Part shown: one piece after another, positions 10,745 to 20,127 of the stretch | Position numbering within the stretch: position 1 is the first letter of the stretch | How the letters are laid out: the number at the start of each line of letters is the position of its first letter | Source of the DNA: Vibrio sp. JC009 | Lineage (GTDB): Bacteria; Pseudomonadota; Gammaproteobacteria; Enterobacterales; Vibrionaceae | Direction of reading: 5' to 3' | Assembly: GCF_029016485.1 (NCBI RefSeq) | Contig: NZ_CP092107.1 | Location: forward strand, 62,001-126,000 | DNA: 64,000 nucleotides | Notes under the pieces: model-generated | The model's database searches: none | What the model saw: the letters and a program-made list of their open reading frames with translations, nothing else | Told to the model about the DNA's origin: nothing | Program-made: the position numbers and the translations under genes

Positions 10745-13645
10745 ATGTTGTTAGCTCCCGCCAGTATCGGCAGAAAACTTATGTTCGCCTTTTTTGCTAT
10801 GGCGGGCCTGCTGATCGTGGCTGTAACCATTGGTACTTCGGGTTTTACCTTTGTTGCCAAAACCGAAAGAAAGGTGGTGAACTCGGCCATACCTGCCATG
10901 CTTGAAGCCCGTGAAGTCGCCGGCCTCAGCTCAAAGATTACCTCTTCTGTGCAGATCCTTGCTAATGCGCAGAGCGAAAACGAGAGAAGAGAGTCGGGCC
11001 AGCTGCTTTTCAGTCAACTGGATATTTTACTTAATCATATTCAGTTGCTGGGAAGTGATTCCTTCGATAGCGACCTGCTGAGCGAGCTGGAGAAAAACGT
11101 TCAGAGTATTATTGATACCATTGCTCAGCTTGGTCTGGCGGTTCAGCAGAAACTGGCAATGGAGTACGAACTGTCGCTCCTGGTAACGGAAATGCGCCAG
11201 TTGTCCGTTGAACTGGAAGAGCTCACCAGAACTCAGGTGAGAAATACCAGCACCATTGCGGTGGCAAACATCACCCAGTTGTATGAACTGGTGGAAAAGC
11301 AGGAGTCAGAAAAGGTATTTAACGCTCTGGATACGCTGGTTGAAGTGGATTTAGATCTGGCGGAGAGGCTTCATGAACTTCACCTTCTTGCTTTTCAGAT
11401 CCTGGCGCATATCGAAGAAGCAAGGACGGTAACCAACTTTGACCGTATCCAGCAGATAAGCTCAGAATTTGATACTAATCTGCAGATTATGGAAAAGCGG
11501 GTGCGTTCGGTGGAGGACCCGACGCGCTCAGAGCAGATGTCAGCTCTTTTAGCCGAGCTAAGAAAACGTCAGCGAGTGTTTACCCTGCTTAATGACAGGT
11601 TCGCAACCAACCAGAGCGCACAGAAGCTGAAAACTCAGACTCTTGAAGAGTTCGAAAATCTGAATACCACGGTTAACCTGCTTATCGATGAATCCAACGA
11701 GGTGACCGCCAATGCCGTTTCGGAAGTGACTCAGACACTTCAGTATGCGAAATGGACACTGATTATTCTTTCCCTTGCCGGGCTGCTTGGTGTCAGTTAT
11801 TCGATCTGGCGAATCGTGTATCTTTCTGTGGTGAAAAGGCTTCATAACTATTCAGATGCGCTGCGCTCCATCGCCAACGGAAAAGTGGATTTTGAACTCA
11901 AGGTAAAAGGAAAAGATGAAATCGCCCAGATGGGACGGGCGATTGTCACGGCCAGAGATACGGCAAAACAGCTCCAGATTGTGGCTGAGAGTGAAGCGAC
12001 GGCGAAAAGAGAGCTTGAGCAGCATAAAGCGCAACTTGAGGATACGGTTGAGGAGCGAACCAGGCAGTTGCGTAAAACCAACAAAAAACTGAACGAAGAG
12101 GTAGAGCAGCACGCCAAAGCCCGAACCGAAGCGGAACAGGCAAACAGAGCGAAAAGCGCCTTCTTGTCTACCATGAGCCATGAGATAAGAACGCCGATGA
12201 ATGGCGTTCTGGGGACGGCGTCATTGCTGAAATCCACCCGTCTGGATACCCAGCAGAGTCACTATGTGGATGTGATTAACCGCAGTGGTACCAACCTGCT
12301 GGCAATTCTGAACGATGTTCTGGATTACTCCAAAATCGAAGCGGGGCACCTTGAGATCCGGTATGCGCCATTTAATGTCTCTGAACTGGTTAACGATATT
12401 TTTCAGCTTCTGGAAAGCCGTGCAAATGAGAAGGGGCTGGGATTCCATAAGCAAATTGAGCAGGACGCACTGGGTTACTGGCTGGGCGATGCAACCCGGA
12501 TAGGTCAGGTACTGAGTAATCTGCTTGGAAATGCGATTAAATTTACCTCATCCGGGGATATCGACCTGTATATCTGCCCGGATCCGGAAAGAGAAGGGCA
12601 TATGCTCTATGAAGTGTCTGATACCGGGATTGGCATCAGCGAGCAGGATATGGGCAAGCTGTTTAACGTCTTTTCCCAGTTGGGTACTGAGGAAGCCAAA
12701 GTCGGAGGTACGGGGCTAGGGCTGGCGATCAGTCAGAAGATTGTTGAAGCTTTTGGCGGAGTTATTGGCGTGGAGTCTGAGCCGGAGCAGGGAAGCCGCT
12801 TCTGGTTTTCTATTCCGCTGCAGCAGTCGGAAAAACCGGCTGACGAGATCTCGGAGAAGGTGCCTGATAAGAACTACAAAGCGAGAATTCTGATGGTTGA
12901 GGATAATCAGGTTAACTGTCTGGTGGCTGAAGGCTTTTTGTCTCTGGACGGGCATGAAGTTGTGATAGCCGAAGATGGCGCTTCCGCGAGAGAGCGTTTT
13001 GCACAGGGTAAGTTTGATATCGCTCTGCTTGATATTAACCTGCCCGATTGCAACGGTGTGGAGCTTCTGCAGCAGTTAAAAGGCATTGAAGCGGAAAAGC
13101 AGCAGGAGACGATTCCTTTTGTTGCCGTTTCCGCTCATGTGTTTAATGAAGAGGTGGAGAACTACCTTAACGCCGGGTTCAATGCCTATATTCCGAAACC
13201 TTTAGATAAGGAGCGGCTGAAAAATACCCTTCAGGCTTGTCTGGAAGGGCGTGAACTTATCCTGGAGCAGCTTCCGGAGAGTCAGGCTGAGAATGCAGAA
13301 ACCATGGTTGATATCAGCGTGCTGACAGCAGACAGAGAGGTTTTGGGAGAGAAGAAGATAAGGGAATTACTGACGTTATTTATTGAAAGCAGTGCTGTTA
13401 TTCTTCAGGGATTAGATGCGGCTTCTGAGCAGGAAGATAACGCAGAGGTGAAAAAACTGGCCCATAAACTAAAAGGATCGGCTGCATCTATGGGGATGAC
13501 ACAGGTATTCCGGATCTGTCTGGCGACAGAAAGCGCTGAGCATCCGCTTGAGCAGTATCGTGAAACAGAAGCAGAGCTGAAATCGGTGCTTTCAGAGTCG
13601 GTTGAGGTTCTGAAAGAAGAATTTAACTGGATTAGTCTGGACTGA
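10745..13645 (+). CDS. torS: TorS, hybrid histidine kinase for TMAO respiration
   Basis: Inner-membrane hybrid sensor that, with TorT, controls TMAO respiration through the response regulator TorR. 966 residues from the ATG at 10745; the frame is open further upstream, but that part is antisense to torT. Order: TM1 at about 12-35, a long periplasmic helical sensor, TM2 at about 340-360, HAMP, coiled coil, H-box STMSHEIRTPMNG (H479), ATPase domain (DTGIGISEQD, GGTGLGLAIS), receiver with D763 (LLDINLPDCNG), and a C-terminal HPt domain with H907 (AHKLKGSAASMG). This tripartite relay is typical of TorS. The 90-base divergent gap holds both promoters. Confidence 0.94.
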   Translation: MLLAPASIGRKLMFAFFAMAGLLIVAVTIGTSGFTFVAKTERKVVNSAIPAMLEAREVAGLSSKITSSVQILANAQSENERRESGQLLFSQLDILLNHIQLLGSDSFDSDLLSELEKNVQSIIDTIAQLGLAVQQKLAMEYELSLLVTEMRQLSVELEELTRTQVRNTSTIAVANITQLYELVEKQESEKVFNALDTLVEVDLDLAERLHELHLLAFQILAHIEEARTVTNFDRIQQISSEFDTNLQIMEKRVRSVEDPTRSEQMSALLAELRKRQRVFTLLNDRFATNQSAQKLKTQTLEEFENLNTTVNLLIDESNEVTANAVSEVTQTLQYAKWTLIILSLAGLLGVSYSIWRIVYLSVVKRLHNYSDALRSIANGKVDFELKVKGKDEIAQMGRAIVTARDTAKQLQIVAESEATAKRELEQHKAQLEDTVEERTRQLRKTNKKLNEEVEQHAKARTEAEQANRAKSAFLSTMSHEIRTPMNGVLGTASLLKSTRLDTQQSHYVDVINRSGTNLLAILNDVLDYSKIEAGHLEIRYAPFNVSELVNDIFQLLESRANEKGLGFHKQIEQDALGYWLGDATRIGQVLSNLLGNAIKFTSSGDIDLYICPDPEREGHMLYEVSDTGIGISEQDMGKLFNVFSQLGTEEAKVGGTGLGLAISQKIVEAFGGVIGVESEPEQGSRFWFSIPLQQSEKPADEISEKVPDKNYKARILMVEDNQVNCLVAEGFLSLDGHEVVIAEDGASARERFAQGKFDIALLDINLPDCNGVELLQQLKGIEAEKQQETIPFVAVSAHVFNEEVENYLNAGFNAYIPKPLDKERLKNTLQACLEGRELILEQLPESQAENAETMVDISVLTADREVLGEKKIRELLTLFIESSAVILQGLDAASEQEDNAEVKKLAHKLKGSAASMGMTQVFRICLATESAEHPLEQYRETEAELKSVLSESVEVLKEEFNWISLD

Positions 13646-14129
13646 ATCTATCAGGACTGATACAGCGATTTAACCAGACCTGACAGATTGTGCTATCTTA
13701 TTTTTGCCCCTTTGCGTGATAGAGTCGTTACTCAGTGCAGATCATAGCACGGAGTTTTAACGTACATTTCCTAATAGCTGGCTGTTGAAAGGCGGTGCTC
13801 AATTTCTCCCAAAAGTGTTCATGGAAGGCGCTCCGAGCAAGAACTTTAAGCCTGCATCATTATGCAAGTTCGCTGGGAGGAATAGCTCACCTATGGACGA
13901 AGCGACTTACGCGCTCTGGCTTAAATCCACCTATCGGATAACTTCTGGTATCCCAAAACGCAATCAGGCACCGCTGTTCGCAGTGCCTGATATGGAAGAA
14001 AAGGACATATGAGCACCAGCATGCTCATGAAGCGTACTTCAGTAAATGCAAAGTTACGCAGCTATATGATTCGTTGTACTCGTAAATAAATTCATCAATA
14101 TAGGCGATTTAATATTTAGTTGATTTGCA
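13646..14129. repeat. gene-free junction with left copy of a repeat (remnant peptide at 13932-13992)
   Basis: No gene I trust between torS and the phosphatase gene. A 75-residue open frame starting at 13785 has no family look. Near 13932-13992 another frame reads LSDNFWYPKTQSGTAVRSA then stop. The same peptide, with a few changes, occurs on the opposite strand near 25.9-26.0 kb. Upstream similarity (around GAAGCGA...GGATAACTT) extends the match. The segment contains an imperfect hairpin, AGGCAC...GTGCCT. It marks the left edge of the idonate/gluconate-accD block. I do not recognise the parent element. Confidence 0.6.
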
Positions 14130-14798
14130 TTAAATAAAACTCAGCAGGTCCTTCAATTGAGTTACCTTGTATAATTGATCCCCTTCTTCAAACGCTTCGT
14201 CTTCGTGAGTAGCATGAGCAAAGTAGAGTGTTTTCACTCCCGCCTTAACACCAGCCTCAACACCGACAAGCGAGTCATCGATAAATAAGCACTCATCTGA
14301 AGAGACAGACATTTTATCCATTACATAATGGATAAGGCCGGGATCCGGCTTCCAGACATTAGCATCAAAGGCGCTGAATATCCGTCCTTCAAAAAAGTGG
14401 TACAGATCTGTTAGCGGCAAGGTAACTTCCATTTTTTCAAGCGGTGCATTAGATGCGATACAGATAGCAATCTGGTTTTGCAGCAAGGATTCAAGTACCT
14501 CTCTAACACCGTCAATTGGAGTTAGAAACTCTGTAAATAGTTGGTTGCATCGAACGCGGTAGCGTGAAATTAATTGCTTTAGTCCTTCACCCTCAAGAAG
14601 GGTTTCATTATCTATCAGGCTGCTCAAAATATAGTCGATCTTCATACCCTGGTAGTTTTTCTTGAGCCAGTCGTACTCAACCTGTATACCAGCAGAGTCT
14701 AGAATATCTACTTGTGCCTGTATGCACAGCTTTTCACTGTCAATTAAGGTACCGTCACAGTCAAAAATAACGCACTTGACAGACTTTCTTTTATTCAT
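14130..14798 (-). CDS. HAD phosphatase, YieH-like (6-phosphogluconate phosphatase type)
   Basis: Haloacid dehalogenase-superfamily hydrolase. Motif I FDCDGTLIDSE with both catalytic aspartates, motif II S in CIASNAPLEKM, and motifs III/IV WKPDPG with CLFIDDSLVGVEAG. The SNAP..KM and WKPDP strings closely resemble E. coli YieH, which dephosphorylates 6-phosphogluconate. The setting fits, because the neighbours make and consume 6-phosphogluconate, so a role in relieving sugar-phosphate overload is a reasonable inference. I use the ATG at 14798, preceded by AAGAGA; an upstream start at 14840 is less likely. Follows the LacI gene by 57 bases on the same strand and is probably the last gene of the minus-strand operon. 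Confidence 0.82.
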   Translation of the reverse strand: MNKRKSVKCVIFDCDGTLIDSEKLCIQAQVDILDSAGIQVEYDWLKKNYQGMKIDYILSSLIDNETLLEGEGLKQLISRYRVRCNQLFTEFLTPIDGVREVLESLLQNQIAICIASNAPLEKMEVTLPLTDLYHFFEGRIFSAFDANVWKPDPGLIHYVMDKMSVSSDECLFIDDSLVGVEAGVKAGVKTLYFAHATHEDEAFEEGDQLYKVTQLKDLLSFI

Positions 14799-14855
14799 TC
14801 TCTTAGCCTTTTGAAATAAGAGCAGAGTAATTCGCTGCATCCGGAGTAAATTGTA

Positions 14856-15854
14856 TTAAGCACTTTCCCGTATCATCAGCTCGTGAGGTAATACCTTCTG
14901 CGAGCTATCGAGACTCTTTCCTTCAATCAATGCGATAACAGACTCTACTGCCAGCGCCGCCATCTGTAACCTGGGAGTGCGAATGGTCGTCAGCCTTGGG
15001 GTAATCACTTCAGCAAAGTCAAGGTCATTAAAACCAACGATATCTAGTTCATCTCCTACCTTTACCTCCAATCTTTGACACTCCATGATGGCGCCGGCTG
15101 CGAGGTCATCGTTTACAAAAAACACCGCTTCAGTTTCCGGCCAGTTGCTTAATATCTCCACTATTGCCTGAGCTCCGTTATGAAAAGATGTCCGTTCTTT
15201 GATATTGATAAACCGGTGCTTTTCCAATCCGTGCTTTTCCATCGTAGCTTCCCAAGCTTCTTTCCGGAGTTGTGCCCGTCGGTCAAGCCAGGTGGAACAG
15301 AAGGCGATGTTTTTACGCCCCTTGTTTATCAGGTATTCCGTCAACTCGGTTGCTGCAGCAATCTGATCCACACCAAAGTTGGCATTAAATGTCGGGTTAT
15401 CGAGCACATCCATTATTTCGATTACCGGCAAGCCGGCATTTTTTATCAGTGTCCGGGACTTGGACGAATGATTGGTTTCAGTAAGGATAAATCCGTCAAC
15501 ATTATGCTGAAGGAAGTTTTCTATTACCTTTTCTTCACCCATCAAGGTATAGGTCGAGTCTCCAATAAGCAGATTGTAGCCACTATCTTCACACTTCTTC
15601 TTTGCAGTGCTAATGATTTCTGAAAACACCGAGTTGGTAAAACTTGGTACGATAAGTACGATAGAACGGCTGGAAGAAGAAGCCAGCGTTTTCGCCGCAA
15701 CATTAGGAATATAGTGCAGAACCTTACACGCCTCCTGAACCTTAGCGTGAACTTCAGCAGAGACCCGACCGGGATTGTTTAACGCTCTAGAAACCGTTGA
15801 TTTATTAATACCCAAATATTCTGCAATATCTGAGATGGTTGTTCTTTTGTTCAT
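14856..15854 (-). CDS. LacI/GntR-family repressor of the gluconate/idonate block
   Basis: 332 residues. N-terminal helix-turn-helix with the hinge helix typical of LacI proteins: TISDIAEYLGINKSTVSRALNNPGRVS (about 6-33), then NVAAKTLASS. The rest is a periplasmic-binding-like effector domain (SIVLIVPSFTNSVFSEI, FVNDDLAAGAI, DIVGFNDLDFAEVITPRLTTI). E. coli gluconate and idonate genes are controlled by the LacI-type GntR and IdnR, so this is probably the local regulator responding to gluconate, 5-ketogluconate or a 6-phospho-acid. Its best candidate site is the palindrome at 18243-18260 between the divergent operons. Edd lies upstream on the same strand with a 56-base gap. Confidence 0.88.
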   Translation of the reverse strand: MNKRTTISDIAEYLGINKSTVSRALNNPGRVSAEVHAKVQEACKVLHYIPNVAAKTLASSSSRSIVLIVPSFTNSVFSEIISTAKKKCEDSGYNLLIGDSTYTLMGEEKVIENFLQHNVDGFILTETNHSSKSRTLIKNAGLPVIEIMDVLDNPTFNANFGVDQIAAATELTEYLINKGRKNIAFCSTWLDRRAQLRKEAWEATMEKHGLEKHRFINIKERTSFHNGAQAIVEILSNWPETEAVFFVNDDLAAGAIMECQRLEVKVGDELDIVGFNDLDFAEVITPRLTTIRTPRLQMAALAVESVIALIEGKSLDSSQKVLPHELMIRESA

Positions 15855-15873
15855 CTGTCACCATCTTATTAGA

Positions 15874-15897
15874 GAATGCACCCTAAAAGGTGCATTC
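15874..15897 (-). other. hairpin between edd and the LacI gene
   Basis: Perfect 9-bp stem GAATGCACC / GGTGCATTC with a 6-base loop, just after the edd stop. No T tract follows on the minus strand, so it looks more like an RNA-processing or attenuation element within the operon than a full terminator. Confidence 0.6.
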
Positions 15898-15910
15898 CAT
15901 TATTATTTCC

Positions 15911-17656
15911 TTACTGAGGTGTGGCCCAGCTCATCGCCCCATTACTAGGATGGTCCAGTGCCAAGCGCAAAACATCAAACAACTCCCTGTCTGCCCAGCT
16001 TTTGGAACCACGCATTTCTGTACTCTCAGCGGTCTGTTCAACATTGTTGAGTAGTCCACTAATTCCATCAACCTCAACGAGTTCACCATCTTTGATTTGC
16101 CCGATGGAGCCTCCTTTTTGCGCTTCCGGAGTCACATGTACTACCGCCGGAACCTTTCCTGAAGCTCCGGACAAGCGGCCGTCTGTAATTAGTGCAACCT
16201 GATAACCTTTGTCGTAGATATTACCCAGTAAAGGAATTAACTTATGCAATTCCGGCATACCGTTTGCGACCGCGCCCTGATTTTTAACCACCACAACAAC
16301 ATCCTGCCAAAGCTCATCATTCTGATAGGCATCATATACCGCTTGCTGACTGTCAAATACACGAGCCGGTGCTTTAACGATACGTTTTGATTCTGCAACA
16401 GCTGATGTTTTCATGATCCCCTGGCCAAGATTGCCCTTAAGCAGTTTGATCCCTCCGACAAAATCAAATGGCTGCTCTGTCGTAGCGATAATGTTTCTGT
16501 CCGTTACAGGGCGTTCAGCACTAAACACCTGGACGGAGATGGTTTCACCGTTGTAACATGGAGCATTACCATGTAACAACCCAGCTCGCAGTAACTCAGC
16601 CATAACGGCTGATACCCCACCAGCATCATGAAACTGATTCACATCAGCAAAACCGTTAGGATAAACCTTAGCTAAGAGAGGGACGATGGCAGAGAGTTTG
16701 TCGATATCTTCCCAACATAAATCGATCCCGGCCGCTCTTGCTATCGCCACAAGATGCAGAGTGTGATTGGTTGAGCCACCGGTTGCCAGCCAGACAACAC
16801 ATGCATTGATAATTGACTCTTCTGTAATCAGTTCGTACAAAGGTAATGCACTTTCACTAAGTATGCCCTCAACCACTTCTTTTATCACTTCTGACTTCCC
16901 GTCACAAGCTTTACTTAGTCCGCTGTCAACCGGTTGCAACCCGAGCGACTCCAGCATAACCTGATTAGTATTCGCGGTTCCGTAAAACGAGCAGGTGCCC
17001 TCACTGTGATAACACTTGCACTCTGTATCAAGCAGTTGTTCTGTGGTTATTTTACCGTTATGGAAATCTTGCCGGGCTTTCGATTTCTCTGAGTTGCTTA
17101 TCCCGGTTGCCATCGGGCCGGAAGGCAGGAAGCAGGCCGGAATATGACCTCTAGATAGGGCGCCAATCAACATCCCCGGAACAATCTTGTCGCAGGTCCC
17201 CAACAGTACTACCCGGTCTGCAGTTGAGCAGGAGAGAGGGATCGCGGTTGACATTGCGATGATATCCCGGCTCATCAGTGACAACTCCATACCCTGATAC
17301 CCCTGCACAACACCGTCACAAATGGCAGGCACCCCTCCGATAAATACTGCGCTGTGCCCCAGTTCAGCACTGAACGACTTAATCTTGTCTGGATAATGAG
17401 CATAGGGGGCATGCGCCGATACCATTTCATTATATGAACTGATGATTCCCAGAGTAAAACTGGACTTCTGACGCATAATTGTACGCCTGTCTGTATCAAT
17501 AGCAGCAAGGACGTGAGCAGCGTTGCTTGGTTCAATAGAGTGTGTGGAAAGTTGATGACTCTTAATCTCTTTCAGACGCGAGAGGTATTTTTCTCTGTAT
17601 ACCACACTGCGCTTTTTCAGTGATTCTGTGATTTTCTTTAGTTGCTGGTTACACAT
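15911..17656 (-). CDS. edd: phosphogluconate dehydratase (Edd)
   Basis: Dehydrates 6-phospho-D-gluconate to 2-keto-3-deoxy-6-phosphogluconate, the first committed step of the Entner-Doudoroff pathway. It belongs to the IlvD/Edd family of Fe-S dehydratases; the cluster-ligand contexts are visible as LLGTCDKIVPGML and EGTCSFYGTANTNQ, and the C-terminal active-site region as LITDGRLSGASGKVPAVVHV. About 581 residues. I choose the ATG at 17656 with GAGG six bases before it; a GTG at 17668 is also in frame. It overlaps the gluconokinase gene by 8 bases, so the two are coupled, and Eda is supplied by the divergent operon. This may be a second, substrate-specific Edd if the strain has another copy. 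Confidence 0.95.
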   Translation of the reverse strand: MCNQQLKKITESLKKRSVVYREKYLSRLKEIKSHQLSTHSIEPSNAAHVLAAIDTDRRTIMRQKSSFTLGIISSYNEMVSAHAPYAHYPDKIKSFSAELGHSAVFIGGVPAICDGVVQGYQGMELSLMSRDIIAMSTAIPLSCSTADRVVLLGTCDKIVPGMLIGALSRGHIPACFLPSGPMATGISNSEKSKARQDFHNGKITTEQLLDTECKCYHSEGTCSFYGTANTNQVMLESLGLQPVDSGLSKACDGKSEVIKEVVEGILSESALPLYELITEESIINACVVWLATGGSTNHTLHLVAIARAAGIDLCWEDIDKLSAIVPLLAKVYPNGFADVNQFHDAGGVSAVMAELLRAGLLHGNAPCYNGETISVQVFSAERPVTDRNIIATTEQPFDFVGGIKLLKGNLGQGIMKTSAVAESKRIVKAPARVFDSQQAVYDAYQNDELWQDVVVVVKNQGAVANGMPELHKLIPLLGNIYDKGYQVALITDGRLSGASGKVPAVVHVTPEAQKGGSIGQIKDGELVEVDGISGLLNNVEQTAESTEMRGSKSWADRELFDVLRLALDHPSNGAMSWATPQ

Positions 17657-18182
17657 AATTTGCCTCACTTAGCACGTCAAGCGCACGGTCAACTACACCA
17701 TCTATATCACTGTCGTCGATGGAAACCTCTACATAATCGATCTGCTCATCGTTTGTAGGTTCAACAAGCACATCAAACTGACTCATCAGCATTTCATCAC
17801 CATTAAAGTAGTGTCCTCCCCGATTTTTCATTCGCTCGCTTATTATCTCAAAAGAACCTTTCAGGTAGATAAATACTACATAATCTTTAATACTTTGCTG
17901 CAGTATCTGCCGATATTCAGGTTTTAAACAGGAACAGGCAACAACCAATGCCTCATTAGACTTAATGCACCCGGTTGCCAATTCGTTTAGTGTCTTTAAC
18001 CAGGGTAATCTGTCATTATCAGTCAGTGGAATGCTGTTTCGCATCTTAGCAACATTTTCGGGCGGGTGATAGTCATCAGCATCAGCATATCTATATGATT
18101 TTATTGTCGATATACTCTCACCAACACTACTCTTACCACATCCTGAGACCCCCATCACAAAGAATATCTTTTTGTTTTTCAT
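17649..18182 (-). CDS. gluconokinase
   Basis: Phosphorylates D-gluconate to 6-phosphogluconate. 177 residues, the normal length for GntK/IdnK thermoresistant gluconokinases. Walker A FVMGVSGCGKSSVGE (about 8-22), the gluconate-binding YADADDYHPPENVAKMR, LTDNDRLPWL, and the lid region with ERMKNRGGHYFNGDEMLMSQF. The neighbouring idonate genes favour an IdnK role, but sequence alone does not separate IdnK from GntK, so no symbol is given. First gene of the minus-strand operon, divergent from idnD across 121 bases that contain a LacI-type palindrome. Confidence 0.93.
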   Translation of the reverse strand: MKNKKIFFVMGVSGCGKSSVGESISTIKSYRYADADDYHPPENVAKMRNSIPLTDNDRLPWLKTLNELATGCIKSNEALVVACSCLKPEYRQILQQSIKDYVVFIYLKGSFEIISERMKNRGGHYFNGDEMLMSQFDVLVEPTNDEQIDYVEVSIDDSDIDGVVDRALDVLSEANYV

Positions 18183-18242
18183 TTTGGCCTATCTCACATT
18201 TTTGTTAACTAATGCTTCAAATATAACCGATCTAAACCTAAT

Positions 18243-18260
18243 ATGGCAAGCGGTTGCCAT
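18243..18260. promoter_or_regulatory. LacI-family operator candidate between divergent gluconokinase and idnD
   Basis: ATGGCAAGCGGTTGCCAT: 7-bp arms ATGGCAA / TTGCCAT around a GC-rich centre, a typical LacI/GalR-type pseudo-palindrome. It sits in the only divergent promoter region of the block, 43 bases before idnD and about 60 bases from the kinase start. The obvious binder is the LacI protein encoded nearby. One operator here could control both operons. Confidence 0.72.
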
Positions 18261-18303
18261 GATTAATAAGATTTAGCTCAAACAGATTTCAGCAGGAATT
18301 AAG

Positions 18304-19314
18304 ATGGAAGTGAAAGCGATAAAAGTATCTGGGGAGCACCAGGTAAATATTGAAAGTACTTCACTGGAGGTTGCAGCCGGTGAAACGCTGGTAAAGGTCA
18401 CCCGGGGTGGAATATGCGGCTCCGATATTCACTACTACCAGCATGGTGGCATTGGTGATTTTAAGCTTCAGCACCCTATGACACTTGGTCATGAAGTGAT
18501 AGGCCGCATTGCAGAAACTGGTCAGAGTGTGGCTGTTAACCCGAGCCGCCCATGCGGCAAATGCTCGTACTGCCTGGACGGAAAATCAAATCAGTGTATT
18601 GATATGGAGTTTTTTGGCAGTGCGATGCGCAATCCTCATGTGAACGGCGGTTTTGCAGAGTATGTCAAGGTCAGAGAAGACCAACTGGTTCCGTACGATG
18701 ACTCTGTAAGTGAAGACGTGATGGCGTTTGCAGAACCTCTGGCCGTTGCAATCCATGCGGTTAACCAGAGTGGTGGTGTTCTGGGGAAAAAGGTACTGGT
18801 TACTGGGTGCGGCCCTATCGGTTGCTTAATCATAGCCGCATGCCGTGCTGCGGGAGCCAGTGAAATAGTCGGATCCGATCTGACTGAACGATGCAGGAAC
18901 ATCGCCCAGGAAATGGGTGCAGACAATACCTACTCACCAGTTGACGAAGTGTCATCTAAGTACAGTGCCGACAAAGGCTACTTTGATGTTTCCTTTGAAG
19001 CGTCAGGCGCAGTACCGGCCTTTCATTCCTGTATCGATATGACAAAGGCCGCAGGCTCACTAGTCCTCGTTGGCATGAGACCGGGAATGGTGGATTTCCC
19101 GCTAACAAAATGCCTGGCGAAAGAGATCAACGTGCGAGGCACATTCCGCTTTGTAAGTGAATTTGAAACATCAGTCAGATGGTTAGAAAAAGGCAAGGTA
19201 AACCCTCTTCCACTGCTGACAAAAGTGTTTCCGTATATGGAAATCCTGGATGCTTTAAAACTGGCCGAAGATAAAACTTTGGCAATGAAAGTTCAATTAT
19301 CATTTGAGGACTAA
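18304..19314 (+). CDS. idnD: L-idonate 5-dehydrogenase
   Basis: Zinc-dependent medium-chain dehydrogenase that oxidises L-idonate to 5-keto-D-gluconate. 336 residues (E. coli IdnD 343). Catalytic zinc region TRGGICGSDIHYYQ and LGHEVIGR, structural zinc loop PSRPCGKCSYCLDGKSNQC, FFGSAM...HVNGGFAEY, coenzyme fold VLVTGCGPIGCL, and DVSFEASG. The run of identities with E. coli IdnD (MAFAEPLAVAIHA, GYFDVSFE, NPLPLL) is strong enough to use the name. RBS AGGA lies eight bases upstream. First gene of a rightward operon idnD-idnO-TRAP-eda. Confidence 0.93.
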   Translation: MEVKAIKVSGEHQVNIESTSLEVAAGETLVKVTRGGICGSDIHYYQHGGIGDFKLQHPMTLGHEVIGRIAETGQSVAVNPSRPCGKCSYCLDGKSNQCIDMEFFGSAMRNPHVNGGFAEYVKVREDQLVPYDDSVSEDVMAFAEPLAVAIHAVNQSGGVLGKKVLVTGCGPIGCLIIAACRAAGASEIVGSDLTERCRNIAQEMGADNTYSPVDEVSSKYSADKGYFDVSFEASGAVPAFHSCIDMTKAAGSLVLVGMRPGMVDFPLTKCLAKEINVRGTFRFVSEFETSVRWLEKGKVNPLPLLTKVFPYMEILDALKLAEDKTLAMKVQLSFED

Positions 19315-19315
19315 A

Positions 19316-20080
19316 ATGAAAAACTTATTTGATCTAACAGGCAAGCTGGCACTGGTGACTGGCTCTGCTCAGGGTATAGGAAATCTTCTGGCAAAAGGGC
19401 TGGCAGAACACGGTGCGACGATTATAGTCAATGACATCACACAGGAAAGAGCTGACAAAGCCGCTCAGGAATTGTTGGATATGGGCTACAAAGCGCATGG
19501 CGTTGCTTTTGATGTAACCAATAAAGGTGAGATTGAAACCTCGGTTACCCATATCGAAGAGAAGTTGGGTGAAATCGATATCCTGGTTAACAATGCTGGC
19601 ATCCAGCGCCGTCATCCTTTCCTTGAGTTTCCTGAAAAAGACTGGGATGACGTTATCCGGGTAAACCAGAAAGCCGTATTTCTGATGATGCAGGAAGTCG
19701 GCAAACATATGGTGAAAAGAAAGCGCGGCAAAATCATCAATATCGGTTCAATGCAGAGCGAACTGGGCCGTGACACCATTACCCCGTATGCCGCTTCAAA
19801 AGGTGCGGTAAAAATGCTGACGCGCGGCGGCTGTGTTGAGCTGGCCAGACACAACATTCAGGTCAACGGAATCGCTCCGGGATACTTTATTACTGAATTA
19901 ACCAAGCCTCTGGTTGATAACCAGGAATTTACAGAGTGGCTGTGTAACAGAACCCCTGCTAACCGCTGGGGAAATCCAGAAGAGTTGATTGGTGCTGCCG
20001 TTTATCTGTCAGCTCCTGCTTCTGATTTTGTAAACGGCCACCTGTTATTTGTAGACGGCGGAATGCTGGCTGCTGTTTAA
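19316..20080 (+). CDS. idnO: gluconate 5-dehydrogenase (5-ketogluconate reductase)
   Basis: Short-chain dehydrogenase that reduces 5-keto-D-gluconate to D-gluconate, the second step of idonate use. Rossmann motif VTGSAQGIGNLLA, NNAGIQRRHPF (the IQRR string is characteristic of IdnO), catalytic S in NIGSMQSE, YAASKGAVK, and the C-terminal FVNGHLLFVDGG. 254 residues. Start at 19316, one base after the idnD stop codon, with GAGG inside the idnD end; an upstream start at 19304 would overlap idnD and has no better signal. Its product feeds the kinase and Edd encoded divergently. Confidence 0.93.
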   Translation: MKNLFDLTGKLALVTGSAQGIGNLLAKGLAEHGATIIVNDITQERADKAAQELLDMGYKAHGVAFDVTNKGEIETSVTHIEEKLGEIDILVNNAGIQRRHPFLEFPEKDWDDVIRVNQKAVFLMMQEVGKHMVKRKRGKIINIGSMQSELGRDTITPYAASKGAVKMLTRGGCVELARHNIQVNGIAPGYFITELTKPLVDNQEFTEWLCNRTPANRWGNPEELIGAAVYLSAPASDFVNGHLLFVDGGMLAAV

Positions 20081-20127
20081 CTGTACTACTCCAATAACCT
20101 ATATACCTATTTATGTGAAGGTACACT

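Noticed and set aside
13960..13985. Hairpin AGGCAC...GTGCCT considered as an integron attC site
   Set aside because: No GTTRRRY core sites or paired R boxes are visible, and no cassette array or integrase is present.
13785..14012. 75-residue open frame in the left junction
   Set aside because: The conserved repeat similarity is in a different frame (YPKTQSGTA), and the frame has no family look or good RBS.
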